Positions 17,005 to 26,989 are shown, counted from the first letter of the stretch. The stretch is 64,000 nucleotides of DNA from Paenibacillus sp. MAEPY2 (GCF_000499205.1 NZ_AWUK01000011.1:1-64000); one strand, 5' to 3'. Program-made: numbers and translations. The notes: generated by a model not told the origin, from the sequence alone.

Positions 17005-19341
17005 TTAAACCGGTCTTTTCGCGGTAGCCACCTTCAGGGCATGTTCCTTGCGGTACTGCCCCGGCGTCAGACCGGTTTCTTTTTTGAACTTGCGAATGAA
17101 ATTCGGCGCATCCAAATAACCGACCTGCTCAATAATTTCTTTGAGCGGTGCACTAGTGCTCTGTAGCAGCCGTATGACCTCATCCACACGCCGCTGCCAG
17201 ATATATTGTGAGAAATTGCTGCCGGTTTTATCTTTGAAGCTACGGCTTAAATAAGAGGTCGAAATGGCAAACTTAAGCGCCACATGCTCCAGGCTGAGGG
17301 TGTAGTCTGCGAACTGCCTGTCCACGTAAGCCAGAATGTCATCCATTAATGAAGGCTCGCTTGTCTCCGTATTTTGTTCGACCTGAGCACAAATAGCAGA
17401 AGCCAAAGAGAGCAGACGGTTCTCAAGCTCTTCGAGGGTTTCAAAGGAAGTCAATTCCGGCATGTTGGCGAACACTTCGTTCATGCCAAACTCGGAGGCT
17501 GTGCGCAGAAAAGCGTTCAGCAAATCGAAGCAAATGCAGCGCAGCAAATGAACCTGCAGCGGCTCGTCTTTGATTTTATCAATGGTATCAACAATCATCT
17601 GGGCGGCTACCGATTCATTGCCCTGCTTCAGACTCTGCTCCAGCTTCAGCATGGATTTACGCGGAATCCAGAAGCTCTGCGCAGCGGAAGGGACCAGCTC
17701 AGCGAGCTGCTCGAAGTAAGATACCTGCCCGCTGCGCCGGATCATCCGGTGCTCCAAAGCTGCAGCAGCTTCAATGAAGGATTGGTTAAGGAGAGCCAGA
17801 TCCCGGTAGGCCATACCAACACCGATACTCAGAGACAGCTGCGAGTGTTTGCGGATTACTGCTAGAATAGCTTCAATAACCTGCTCCATCCGGCTGTGAA
17901 CCGGTATATCCATATCGTCGGCAAGCGAAATAATCAGGGCAAACTGGTCCTTGACCGAGAATTCCACACCGAAGATCTGTGCATCGGGATCGGACAGACA
18001 TACATTACTCAGAATTTCCTGCAACAGATGGCGTTCCTGCCAGGACTTGGCGCCTGGCAGAGTTTCATCCCAGGATAGGATTGCCGAGAAATAGAGGCCT
18101 TTTCCCTGAGGATGCTTGAAGCCTGCGCTGAGGATCATCTGCTCTATTTCAGGATCATCCGGCTTGCCGTGCTTGAGCAGCAGCAGCATGCACTGATTGC
18201 GGACGAAGGGTTCCTGAAGATCAATTCTGGCACTGTAATCGTGGAGAGTCTGCCGAATCCATTCCCATTCATTGCGGAGCTTGGGAGCATCAGGGCCACT
18301 TCCTCTCAGCTTCGCGAATTCCATTAGATCCCTAATTGGATGGTACTGCCGTTTGGCCAGCAGCATTGCGGCGGCTATGCCGGTAATGACTGTTATACAG
18401 AAGACAATCAGAATCAGGGTCTGGACATGGGCGACACGACTGAAGAACTGGAAGCTTGGCATCGTTGTCACATAGGTCCAGCCATTTTCTTCAGATTGTA
18501 CGGAAACGACGGAGTATGGTTCCCGGTTCAGCTCCAGATTATGAATACCAGGTTTAAGTGTGGATAAAGTTTTAAGCTCGTCCTGGGGAAGGCTGACGCC
18601 ATGGTTGTTCGCCGTTAGCACCTCTCCGGAGGGACCAAAAATATAGCTGCTGCCTGAGAAATCACTCAAAATCGAATCCATGACCCCGGTAAGATTGGAT
18701 TCTTTCATTAAATAGAGAACGGTCCCGTATGGAAACGGGTCATTCGGTTTAATGGGTACGAGCATGACGAGCATCGGATCCTTGCGGGAATTGACCGTTA
18801 CATTCTCAGCGGGACGTACCAAGGGCTGCCGGGTTTCATTCAAATCTCGTCGCAATTCTTCCGAGGTCCAGCGTTCGAACTGATAATAGGAATCAAAGGT
18901 GACATGAAGATTAGCCAGACCGCGGTGTGAATAGATGTTGGAATCGCCATGAAAATAGAGAAGAAGATCCTCTGCTATGTTGCTGCTGGCTTTGTAATTC
19001 GCCAACGTCTGAATCGCCTCCAGACTGTAGTAGGGATGCCGAACCATATAGGGGGTCAGATGCCTGTCATAGGCGATTCTCCCCGCTATTTCCTGAAGCT
19101 CTTTCATACGGGTATCGATGGTGCTCTTCACTTGATTGAGCTGATTGACATTGGATTGTTCAATTTCGACACGCAGGCCCTTGACAGCGTTCTCATAAAC
19201 GAAAATGGTTACACCAGTTAGAGGGATAAGAAATATTAAGATGTAGGAAAATGCATATTTCAGCAGAAGCCTTGATTTGAAATGATTCCAGCTAAGCCGG
19301 AACCTTTTGAGCAAGGATGGCTTGAGTGCCGGATTTGCCAT
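17005..19341 (-). CDS. Membrane-anchored AraC family regulator with extracytoplasmic sensor
   Basis: 778 residues. After a basic N terminus comes a membrane segment (about 29-50, YAFSYILIFLIPLTGVTIFV), an extracytoplasmic Cache-like sensor (about 55-300), a second membrane segment (LILIVFCITVITGIAAAMLL), a middle region of about 290 residues and a C-terminal pair of AraC helix-turn-helix motifs (VALKFAISTSYLSRSFKDKT, then IIEQVGYLDAPNFIRKFKKE). It is a one-protein receptor that binds DNA from the membrane, a style common in Paenibacillus. GGAGGGACT before ATG 19341 fixes the start; the open frame reaches 19398. It lies convergent to the mannoside operon and divergent from the amino-sugar-acid operon, so either may be its target. 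Confidence 0.88.
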   Translation of the reverse strand: MANPALKPSLLKRFRLSWNHFKSRLLLKYAFSYILIFLIPLTGVTIFVYENAVKGLRVEIEQSNVNQLNQVKSTIDTRMKELQEIAGRIAYDRHLTPYMVRHPYYSLEAIQTLANYKASSNIAEDLLLYFHGDSNIYSHRGLANLHVTFDSYYQFERWTSEELRRDLNETRQPLVRPAENVTVNSRKDPMLVMLVPIKPNDPFPYGTVLYLMKESNLTGVMDSILSDFSGSSYIFGPSGEVLTANNHGVSLPQDELKTLSTLKPGIHNLELNREPYSVVSVQSEENGWTYVTTMPSFQFFSRVAHVQTLILIVFCITVITGIAAAMLLAKRQYHPIRDLMEFAKLRGSGPDAPKLRNEWEWIRQTLHDYSARIDLQEPFVRNQCMLLLLKHGKPDDPEIEQMILSAGFKHPQGKGLYFSAILSWDETLPGAKSWQERHLLQEILSNVCLSDPDAQIFGVEFSVKDQFALIISLADDMDIPVHSRMEQVIEAILAVIRKHSQLSLSIGVGMAYRDLALLNQSFIEAAAALEHRMIRRSGQVSYFEQLAELVPSAAQSFWIPRKSMLKLEQSLKQGNESVAAQMIVDTIDKIKDEPLQVHLLRCICFDLLNAFLRTASEFGMNEVFANMPELTSFETLEELENRLLSLASAICAQVEQNTETSEPSLMDDILAYVDRQFADYTLSLEHVALKFAISTSYLSRSFKDKTGSNFSQYIWQRRVDEVIRLLQSTSAPLKEIIEQVGYLDAPNFIRKFKKETGLTPGQYRKEHALKVATAKRPV

Positions 19342-19569
19342 AAAACAGTCCCTCCAGAGTTGAATATTCGGATGATATATCTTGGGATTATAAATCACTG
19401 TTCTCTTCTAGATTACACCGTGCTAATATAAACATTATAACATTATAATCTTTAAAGTGGAGCAGCTCACCAAGTTTATTATTCAATTTAGGGATGTTTG
19501 CTTCCAAGGCACTAATCATTTTTTTTGAATTTTTTCTGTATACCGGGGTTGAAGAAGGAGATGGGATGA

Positions 19570-20670
19570 GTGGGCACAGAGAATGTGCTGCGCAATTTGC
19601 AGCTTGTGGATGGGCGAATAATGGATATAGCCATTCAGGATGGGATTATCACCGCCATTACACCGGCAGCCCAGGCGAAAGGAGAGAGCGGGCTAGACTG
19701 TACGGGGTTATATGTGTCCAGCGGATGGATTGATTTGCATGTGCACGCCGTGCCGGAGCTTGATCCCTATGGCGATGATATCGACGAAATTGGAGTGAAG
19801 CAGGGAGTAACGACGCTGGTGGATGCCGGAAGCTGTGGTGCAGATCGAATAGGAGCTTTGTATACAGCCAGTCTGAAGGCTGATACCCGAGTATTTGCTT
19901 TACTAAATATTTCAAGAATCGGGCTTGAACGGACAGATGAATTGTCTCAGCTGGAATGGATTGACCGGGACAAAGTTCTGGAGGCGGCAGCGACCTATCC
20001 TGAATTCATCGTCGGTCTGAAAGCCCGCATCAGCCAGAGTGTTGTCAAAGACAGCGGTATACAGCCGCTCAAGCTGGCACGCACACTGTCGGAAGAAACG
20101 AAGCTTCCGCTCATGGTGCATATTGGCTCCGCTCCGCCCGCGATATCCGAGGTGCTGGAGCTGCTGCAACCGGGTGATGTAATCACCCATTACCTTAACG
20201 GCAAGTCCAACAATCTGTTCCACGCGGACGGAAGACCCCTGCAAGGGTTGCTGGATGCAGCTGCCCGAGGAGTTCATCTGGATGTGGGGCATGGAACGGC
20301 GAGTTTCTCCTTCCAGATTGCAGAACAGGCCAAGGCGGCAGGCATTGCGCTGAATACCATCAGCACGGATATCTACCGGGGCAACCGTCTGAACGGACCG
20401 GTGTACAATATGTCAAATGTGCTGACAAAATTTTTGATTCTCGGCTATAGCCTGGAAGAGGTCATCCAAGCTGTAACAAGCAGCGCAGCGGAGTGGCTCG
20501 GCAAGCCGGAGCTCGGACAGATAAGGGTGGGACAGCAAGCCAACCTGACTTTGTTTGCACTGGAAGCAGGGGAGAAGCAGCTTAAGGACTCGGAAGGCGA
20601 TGTTCGGGTCGCGCAGTACTATATTGAGGCTAAAGGAGTCTTTACGAATGGGGCATTCATTACAGGCTAG
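19570..20670 (+). CDS. Amidohydrolase/deacetylase-family metallohydrolase
   Basis: 366 residues, cytoplasmic TIM-barrel amidohydrolase. The metal-binding DLHVHA motif is near residue 54, a probable carboxylated lysine is in FIVGLKARIS near 150, further His ligands are in MVHIGSAPP and ITHYLNG, and the late Asp is in STDIYRG near 265. It resembles the EF_0837/Atu3266-type family that is often found with DgaE/DgaF-like genes; the natural reaction is thought to be removal of an acyl group. The start is GTG 19570, set by AAGGAG 9 nt earlier; the nearby ATG at 19561 is in another frame. First gene of a five-gene operon. Confidence 0.85.
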   Translation: MGTENVLRNLQLVDGRIMDIAIQDGIITAITPAAQAKGESGLDCTGLYVSSGWIDLHVHAVPELDPYGDDIDEIGVKQGVTTLVDAGSCGADRIGALYTASLKADTRVFALLNISRIGLERTDELSQLEWIDRDKVLEAAATYPEFIVGLKARISQSVVKDSGIQPLKLARTLSEETKLPLMVHIGSAPPAISEVLELLQPGDVITHYLNGKSNNLFHADGRPLQGLLDAAARGVHLDVGHGTASFSFQIAEQAKAAGIALNTISTDIYRGNRLNGPVYNMSNVLTKFLILGYSLEEVIQAVTSSAAEWLGKPELGQIRVGQQANLTLFALEAGEKQLKDSEGDVRVAQYYIEAKGVFTNGAFITG

Positions 20671-21760
20671 GTATGGATTGAAACGGGTTATTAATGCCAG
20701 TGGAAGAATGAGCATCCTTGGCGTTTCCGCACCAACAGATTCGGTCATGGAGGCGATGAAGCAGGGCGGACAGCAGTACGTGGAAATTGCGGATCTTGTG
20801 GACAAATCCGGAGAATATATTGCACGACTGCTTGGCTCGGAAGGGGCGGTTGTCGTGAACTCAGCATCCAGCGGCATTGCGCTGTCGGTGGCAGCCTTTG
20901 TGACTTCCGGAGATCCGCGAATCAGCCTTCGCCTGCATCAGGAGCCGGTATTGAAAAATGAGATTATTATGCTGAAGGGCCATAACGTGCAGTATGGAGC
21001 TCCGGTCGAAACCATGGTATTCCTTGGCGGAGGCAGAGTGGTGGAGGTTGGATATGCCAATGAAGGCCGCAAGGAGCATATTGAACAGGCGATTGGTGAA
21101 CGCACCGCAGCCATTCTTTATGTCAAATCCCACCACGCCGTCCAGAAGAACATGATTTCTGTAGAGGAAGCGTGGGAGGTTGCAGCGCGCAGAGGGGTGC
21201 CACTGATCGTCGATGCGGCTGCGGAAGAGGATCTGCGCAAATATGTCCAGTATTCGGATCTGGCGATTTACAGCGGATCAAAAGCTATTGAAGGCCCTAC
21301 CTCAGGCATTGTCGCCGGCAAAATGAAATATGTCGAGTGGTTAAAGGTACATTTGCACGGGATCGGCCGCAGCATGAAGGTAGGCAAAGAGACTACCTTT
21401 GGGCTGCTTCAGGCTTTGGATGAATACCAGGACAAAGCCGACAACAGCGAACGGGAGAGGCAGGCGCTGGAGGCTCTTCAGCCGCTTGAGGGGCTTCCGG
21501 GAGTTTCAATCCGCATCGTGCAGGATGAAGCGGGCAGAGCAATTTTCCGTGGGCGCATCCAGATTGATTCCTCTGTTGCAGGAGTGGATGCGAGGCATGT
21601 CAATGATCGGCTGCGTGAAGGCGTAATTGCCGTATATACCAGGGATTATGGGGTTAAGCAGGGGTATTTCGATATTGATCCAAGGTCGCTTCAAGGTGAT
21701 GATCTTCAGGTCATCGTCAGCAGAATACATGAAATCGTAGGGGGAAACAAGAATGAGTAA
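20648..21760 (+). CDS. DgaE family PLP-dependent ammonia lyase
   Basis: 370 residues, SelA-like fold-type I PLP enzyme. INASGRMSILG near residue 14 and the PLP lysine in IYSGSKAIEGPTSG near 225 are characteristic of D-glucosaminate-6-phosphate ammonia lyase (DgaE), which removes ammonia to give a 2-keto-3-deoxy acid. The open frame begins at 20555 inside the previous gene, but AAAGGAG at 20632-20638 supports ATG 20648, a 23-nt overlap with the amidohydrolase gene. No PTS genes are present, so the substrate may be unphosphorylated here, which the kinase two genes later would fit. Confidence 0.85.
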   Translation: MGHSLQARYGLKRVINASGRMSILGVSAPTDSVMEAMKQGGQQYVEIADLVDKSGEYIARLLGSEGAVVVNSASSGIALSVAAFVTSGDPRISLRLHQEPVLKNEIIMLKGHNVQYGAPVETMVFLGGGRVVEVGYANEGRKEHIEQAIGERTAAILYVKSHHAVQKNMISVEEAWEVAARRGVPLIVDAAAEEDLRKYVQYSDLAIYSGSKAIEGPTSGIVAGKMKYVEWLKVHLHGIGRSMKVGKETTFGLLQALDEYQDKADNSERERQALEALQPLEGLPGVSIRIVQDEAGRAIFRGRIQIDSSVAGVDARHVNDRLREGVIAVYTRDYGVKQGYFDIDPRSLQGDDLQVIVSRIHEIVGGNKNE

Positions 21761-22508
21761 TATTCTGCAGCGTCTATATAAGAACAGAGCCGCACTTAAT
21801 GTACTGGCGGGCAGTATCGAGAACGCGAAGGAAGTGTACGAGGCTGCGGAAGGATATGTTTTGGTAGGTGTGCTTTCCAAAAATTATGCTACGGCGGAGG
21901 AAGCGGCAGCCGCGATGACTCTATACGGTCAGACGATCGAGGACGCTGTATCCATCGGACTAGGTGCCGGAGATAACCGACAGGCGGCAGTTGTGGCGGA
22001 GATTGCCGCAAGTTACCCGGGGAGCCATATTAATCAGGTATTTCCAGCAGTGGGGGCGACCCGCGCCAATCTGGGAGCTAAAGACAGCTGGATTAACAGC
22101 TTGGTTTCTCCATGCGGGCAACCCGGCTATGTGAATATATCGACCGGCCCTGTCAGTGCAGGCACCACTCCGTATGCTATTGTTCCGGTTCAAGCCGCCA
22201 TTGCGCTGGTTCGTGACATGGGCGGCAATGCGCTGAAATATTATCCCATGCAGGGCTTGAAATTGGAGCAGGAGTACCGCGCGGTTGCCAAGGCCTGCGG
22301 GGAAACCGGGTTTGCTCTGGAGCCTACGGGCGGAATCGACTTGGATAACTTCGGACCCATTTTGGAGATTGCACTTCAGGCCGGGGTGCCCCAGGTTATC
22401 CCGCATGTGTATTCATCTATTATTGATCAGCAGACGGGAAGCACGAACGTCCAGGATGTGGTCAGGCTGCTTGAAACGATGAAAACTCTGGTGGACCGGT
22501 ATGCATAG
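21753..22508 (+). CDS. DgaF family 2-dehydro-3-deoxy-phosphogluconate aldolase
   Basis: 251 residues. It matches the DgaF (KDPG aldolase-like, TIM-barrel class I) family: LNVLAGSIENAKEVYEAAEG near the start, VNISTGPVSAGTTPYAIVPV near 130 and the probable Schiff-base lysine in GGNALKYYPMQGLK near 160. It splits 2-keto-3-deoxy-6-phosphogluconate to pyruvate and glyceraldehyde 3-phosphate. It overlaps the DgaE-like gene by 8 nt and the kinase gene by 8 nt, so translation is probably coupled. Confidence 0.87.
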   Translation: MSNILQRLYKNRAALNVLAGSIENAKEVYEAAEGYVLVGVLSKNYATAEEAAAAMTLYGQTIEDAVSIGLGAGDNRQAAVVAEIAASYPGSHINQVFPAVGATRANLGAKDSWINSLVSPCGQPGYVNISTGPVSAGTTPYAIVPVQAAIALVRDMGGNALKYYPMQGLKLEQEYRAVAKACGETGFALEPTGGIDLDNFGPILEIALQAGVPQVIPHVYSSIIDQQTGSTNVQDVVRLLETMKTLVDRYA

Positions 22509-23514
22509 GATTGCGGCTTTCGGTGAAGTAATGATGCGGCTGCAGGTCCCGGGCCATGAAACGCTGGTCCAGAGCAACAGGCTGGAATATTCTTTTTCTG
22601 GCAGCGGGGTTAATGTAACGGCAGCCCTGGCTGGGTACGGCCATAACGGTGCGCTTATTACCACCTTGCCGGAAACACCGGTAGGCGAAGCGGCAATTGC
22701 TTACTTGCGTAAACTTGGGGTGGATACCTCACTAATTAGCCGGGGAGGCAAGCAGCTGGGCATGTACTTTCTGGAGAATGGCTTTGGAGCACGACCCGGC
22801 AGAGTCACTTACACAGATAGACTGAGCAGCAGCTTCAATACCGCGGAGGCAGGCAATTACGATATGGTTGCTCTTGCCTCCCGAATCGACGTTCTTCATT
22901 TATGCGGGATTACGCTGGCTATGAATGATGGTGTGCGTAAACAAATGAAACGGCTTGCTGCAGAAGTGAAGAGTACCGGGGGCAAAGTTGTTTTTGACTG
23001 CAATTACCGTCCTGCGTTATGGGGAGCGGATAGCTATGCCAAGGCCCGCCCGCATTATGAGGAACTGCTGGAGCTGACGGACCTGGTGCTGATGAATGAG
23101 AAGGACGGACAGTTTATCCTTGGCTTTGGAACTGGAGAATATGATAGAATGACACAGTTGAAGCAGGCGATTCCCGAAGTGGTTGAGCGCTTCGGAATCG
23201 GAACGGCAGCGGGAACCCACCGTGAGATTAACGCTGACCATACGCATTCCCTGACAGGATATATCTATCATCAGGGTACGTTTCTGTTTTCTCGCAAGCT
23301 GACTTTCCCGGTGTATGACCGGATCGGTGCCGGTGATGCCTTTGCCAGCGCCATCATTCATGGGGAATTGCAGCAATATCCGCAGCAGCAGACGGTTAAT
23401 ATGGCAGCGGCAGCAGCGATGCTGGCTCATACCACTCAAGGTGATACAGCGCTTTTTACCGAGATCGAGGTGCTCCGAGCGCTGTCGGACCATACCTTAG
23501 ATGTTGAAAGGTAG
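22501..23514 (+). CDS. PfkB family sugar kinase, probable 2-keto-3-deoxygluconate kinase
   Basis: 337 residues of the ribokinase/PfkB family. FGEVMMRLQVPG at the start and SFSGSGVNVTAALAGYGHNG near 27 are KdgK-like, and the ATP/anion-hole motif DRIGAGDAFAS with catalytic Asp is near 270. KDG kinase makes the phosphorylated substrate of the aldolase encoded just upstream (8-nt overlap), which gives a lyase-kinase-aldolase sequence in one operon. A related fructokinase-type activity cannot be excluded. Confidence 0.85.
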   Translation: MHRIAAFGEVMMRLQVPGHETLVQSNRLEYSFSGSGVNVTAALAGYGHNGALITTLPETPVGEAAIAYLRKLGVDTSLISRGGKQLGMYFLENGFGARPGRVTYTDRLSSSFNTAEAGNYDMVALASRIDVLHLCGITLAMNDGVRKQMKRLAAEVKSTGGKVVFDCNYRPALWGADSYAKARPHYEELLELTDLVLMNEKDGQFILGFGTGEYDRMTQLKQAIPEVVERFGIGTAAGTHREINADHTHSLTGYIYHQGTFLFSRKLTFPVYDRIGAGDAFASAIIHGELQQYPQQQTVNMAAAAAMLAHTTQGDTALFTEIEVLRALSDHTLDVER

Positions 23515-24247
23515 TGAACAACGAGTGTCTTTGAAACGCAAGCAAGGTCCTTTATATCAGCAAATCCAGAAAATTCTCAAAGACCGGATTTTGCATGGCG
23601 TATATCCTTTAGGGAGCATCATCCCCTCCGAACCGCAGCTGGAGAAGGAATTTGGTGTCAGTAAAATGACGGTCCGCGGCGCGGTTCAGGAGCTTTCCCA
23701 GGAAGGTTATGTGCAGAAGAAAAGCGGTATTGGAACGATTGTCATGCGCAATACCTCCCATCAGAAGCTCTCTAAGGGCAAAAGGTTTACAGAGCTGCTC
23801 GTAGAAGAGGGACACAAGCTGGAAAAGAAACAGCTGAATTCCCGGTTAATTTCGAATGATGCCGGTACGGAGGAATATGACCGCTACGGCCCGTATTGTC
23901 AGCGAATTGAACGGCTCTATATTTTGAATGGCCAGCCTTATATTCATCTGATACATTTCTTGGCCGCAGCTGCATTACCCGGTGGAGGTACGGCAGAAAT
24001 GGTCACAAACATCCAGTCGCTGTATGACTCACTGGAGGAGAACGACATTGCGCTGGAAAACTTCAGAGATCGTTTCTTTGTAGAGAAGGCAACTCCTGAG
24101 GTGTGTCAGTTGCTGGAGATCCCACCAGGGACACATGTGCTCAAACGCCTGCGTAACTCTTTCGACGGGGAAGGCAGACTCATTGAGCACAGTATCGGCT
24201 GCTATAACACAGAGCTTCATCACTATCTGGTCAATTACGACACTTGA
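23501..24247 (+). CDS. GntR/HutC family transcriptional regulator
   Basis: 248 residues. Winged helix-turn-helix at about 15-82 (GPLYQQIQKILKDRILHGVY, EKEFGVSKMTVRGAVQELSQ) and a UTRA ligand domain at about 95-240. It overlaps the kinase gene by 14 nt and ends the operon, so it probably represses the operon and responds to a sugar-acid intermediate. ATG 23501 has no clear ribosome site; a GTG at 23525 preceded by AAAGGT could be the true start, which would leave the DNA-binding domain intact. Confidence 0.87.
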   Translation: MLKGSEQRVSLKRKQGPLYQQIQKILKDRILHGVYPLGSIIPSEPQLEKEFGVSKMTVRGAVQELSQEGYVQKKSGIGTIVMRNTSHQKLSKGKRFTELLVEEGHKLEKKQLNSRLISNDAGTEEYDRYGPYCQRIERLYILNGQPYIHLIHFLAAAALPGGGTAEMVTNIQSLYDSLEENDIALENFRDRFFVEKATPEVCQLLEIPPGTHVLKRLRNSFDGEGRLIEHSIGCYNTELHHYLVNYDT

Positions 24248-24627
24248 AGTCGGTTAAGCAGTAGCTGGATGGTTCGATAAGCAGCCGTGTGTCTTTGGGA
24301 CATCTTGTGAGCAGGGCTTTGCAAACGGCTTAGGAGATTGGCTTTCCGGTAAAAAAGGGATGATTGAACATTGGAAGAATATCAACGGATCGAGTACCAG
24401 ACGAAAGGTGTTAATACAAAACCCACCGTGGGCATTTAGCTTTAAACGGTGGGTTTTGTTTTTTTATCATTGATTATTATGTGATAAGCATCTCCATTGA
24501 AAAATAGATGCTCTAAATCCACAATTTACAAATTCAATAGAAACTTTTTCCTGAAACTAGCGTCTAATACTATGACTTTTTATGTGGGTAAACATTACTT
24601 GGGAGCAGAAGGAGCCAAAGACAAAGC
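24248..24627. other. Intergenic stretch without a gene
   Basis: 380 bases between the amino-sugar-acid operon and the PKD protein gene. Apart from the terminator at 24417-24466 nothing is recognised; the second half is AT-rich and should hold the promoter of the secreted protein gene. Confidence 0.5.
24417..24466 (+). terminator. Terminator of the amino-sugar-acid operon
   Basis: CAAAACCCACCGT (24417-24429) pairs perfectly with ACGGTGGGTTTTG (24446-24458) and is followed by a run of T residues. Confidence 0.88.
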
Positions 24628-26928
24628 ATGAATCTGAAGAAGAAATTGTCCATTTTTACCGCTTTAGCCGTTTTTCAAGCATTTTCAGTCGGTTCTGTGA
24701 ATGCGCAATCAACACCGCAAGATGACACAGCGTCAGTAAATACGGCAAAAGTAGAATCGGTTGAGGTCCTAAAGCAAGAGCAACCAATTGCAGAGCAAGA
24801 AGTGAAAACGGGTAGCAGTAACGGATCCAGCAGTACTCTGTCCACTAAAGTAAAAGAAACCACAACTTCAACAGGCACGGAGGCAACACCTAAAACAGAT
24901 GTGGACAAATCCGCCATTGGCGGGGAGGAAACAACTACAAACGAAACTAAAACGGGATCTACGATCCAGGAAGGAACCACTGAGGGTGTTGAAACGCAAA
25001 CTCCGCCTGCTCAAATAGAGCAGCCATCCATCGGGGGGGATTCTACCGTAGCATCAGGCGGGAATCTGACGTTGTACATGAATAGCAACAAAATGGAACA
25101 GGATGGCAAAACGTATCTTGCTGGCCAGCCGATGACTGTCAAAAACGGTGTATCCTATGTTGCGATCCGCGCACTCGTGGACCGTGTGGGATACGGGGTC
25201 AAATACGATAACACGACCAAGGAAACCATCATCATCAGTGGTGCTAATGAGCTCCGATTCAAAACCAACAGCACGGTCTATACCGTAAATGGAGAGTCCA
25301 GAACGATGAAGGGCCCTGCTTATCAGCAAAAAAATACGTTCATGGTGCCGTTAACTTCCATTACTCAAGCTCTGAACATCACCTATAAAGTGAATCAGTC
25401 CGCTAAAACGGTTGTGCTGAATCTAAATACTAAACCCGTTGCAAGCTTTTTGGTTTCCCAAAAGGAAATTTTTGCGGGCGATAAGGTGGACTATATAACT
25501 TCTTACGTTTCTCCAAATGGACTGAAGATCGTTGACGAACGCTGGACAGGTCGTCAGGAATCGTTTGATCAAGCGGGTACATATACGATTTCATATCAAG
25601 TTCAGGATTCAAGCGGCCAATGGAGTGATCCCTATACAGTTACGATTCAAGTTCTGAGTCCTAATCTTCCTCCTGTAGCCATGTTCACAACTGACAAGGA
25701 ACAATATAAAATGGGCGAAAAAATAACGTATATCGACCAGAGTACAGATGATGAAAACAGCATTAAAAAAACGGTATGGGAGAACAATTCGCTGGCCTTC
25801 TTTGAACCTGGTCCCAAAACGGTGACACTCACGGTTACTGACAATCACGGCGCGACGAACACGTACTCCAAAGTTATAACTATAACCAATGAGACATTAT
25901 ATTCTTTTTCCGATTTCAATTTACTCTTCACGCCGGTAGGACAGAAATTTACCTTTAACGGTGGCGAAGTGACTTCTATGGAAAAAGTACCTTATACGTA
26001 CACGGATGAGCCAAGTCTGCTGATCCGCAGCAACAGTCCGGAAACGGTGAATACGGAAGGCATCGTATATAAAGAATCGTCTTCGGGTCAGACACGTTTC
26101 ATGATTCATCATGTCAACAATACAGGCAAAAGAGTAAAAATGTACGTTATTGTAACAAATAACAACCCAAATCCGGCAGTATTCGAGCAACAAAATATGG
26201 GCTTTGCAGGACCTACTCCTTATGCTACTGTAGCTGGAAAATTGTCTATTGATAAATGGTTCAAGTCGATCCAGACCGGAGCCGATAAAAAGAAAGAGGT
26301 TATTCAACCTGGAGAAAGTAAACTGATTTTGACTGAACTAAATAAAACTCCAATAAAAGAAGGACAAGTGATTTCACTCTATTCGGATGCTTATAGTGAT
26401 TATTCCCTCGACTATAACGTTATCCTGGTCGAAGAAAATAAAGATCCGTTTGAGGCTTTACCTATGCTACCTGTTCTTGATCGTGACGGTGTGCACAACC
26501 GTGGAACATACCCTAATGCCACTCGTATCATAACGTATGATCAGCAAGTGGGAGCCAAACCAGCTCGCCTGCCGCTTGGTGATAACGCAAGTGATCCCAA
26601 TCTGGTTGGAACAGATCCAATGGCATATACAGATGCGTCCAATGCGGGTAATTTCGGTGTATTATACAAAATCACGTTGAACAATGTCGCTCCGCGTACA
26701 CTAATCTCATTTAACCCTCGTGGAGGGAAGTACTCAGGGGTAGCTCTAGTGAACAATCAGGTTGTATCCATTGCTGATGGTAACGTTGCTGTTAGCAATT
26801 CAAGTGAGCAAAGCGTTCTTTACCGCACAGGGGCATATGGAGAGAGCGTAACGATTCTTTTCTCTGCCGCGCCAGGAAGCAACCTGCCGGTCAATCTGCT
26901 CTTTACACCGCTCCCATCGGAGAAGTAA
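24628..26928 (+). CDS. Secreted protein with copper-amine-oxidase-like N domain and PKD repeats
   Basis: 766 residues. Signal peptide of about 26 residues (cut near VNAQS), then a Ser/Thr/Glu-rich low-complexity linker to about 150, then a copper amine oxidase N-terminal-type domain (about 150-270; NGVSYVAIRALVDRVGYGVK, KNTFMVPLTSITQALNI), then two PKD-like beta-sandwich domains (about 270-345 and 350-430; VSPNGLKIVDERWTG, PPVAMFTTDKEQYKMGEK), and a C-terminal region of about 330 residues that was not recognised. No sortase or S-layer motif is seen. The next gene is an accessory SecA2, so this protein is a candidate client. Unknown function, probably at the cell surface. Confidence 0.8.
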   Translation: MNLKKKLSIFTALAVFQAFSVGSVNAQSTPQDDTASVNTAKVESVEVLKQEQPIAEQEVKTGSSNGSSSTLSTKVKETTTSTGTEATPKTDVDKSAIGGEETTTNETKTGSTIQEGTTEGVETQTPPAQIEQPSIGGDSTVASGGNLTLYMNSNKMEQDGKTYLAGQPMTVKNGVSYVAIRALVDRVGYGVKYDNTTKETIIISGANELRFKTNSTVYTVNGESRTMKGPAYQQKNTFMVPLTSITQALNITYKVNQSAKTVVLNLNTKPVASFLVSQKEIFAGDKVDYITSYVSPNGLKIVDERWTGRQESFDQAGTYTISYQVQDSSGQWSDPYTVTIQVLSPNLPPVAMFTTDKEQYKMGEKITYIDQSTDDENSIKKTVWENNSLAFFEPGPKTVTLTVTDNHGATNTYSKVITITNETLYSFSDFNLLFTPVGQKFTFNGGEVTSMEKVPYTYTDEPSLLIRSNSPETVNTEGIVYKESSSGQTRFMIHHVNNTGKRVKMYVIVTNNNPNPAVFEQQNMGFAGPTPYATVAGKLSIDKWFKSIQTGADKKKEVIQPGESKLILTELNKTPIKEGQVISLYSDAYSDYSLDYNVILVEENKDPFEALPMLPVLDRDGVHNRGTYPNATRIITYDQQVGAKPARLPLGDNASDPNLVGTDPMAYTDASNAGNFGVLYKITLNNVAPRTLISFNPRGGKYSGVALVNNQVVSIADGNVAVSNSSEQSVLYRTGAYGESVTILFSAAPGSNLPVNLLFTPLPSEK

Positions 26929-26989
26929 TGCAGTTGTCTCTCATAAGCTAGGGCGGGAATGAATGATTTGGCTGACGTGTTAACATCCA

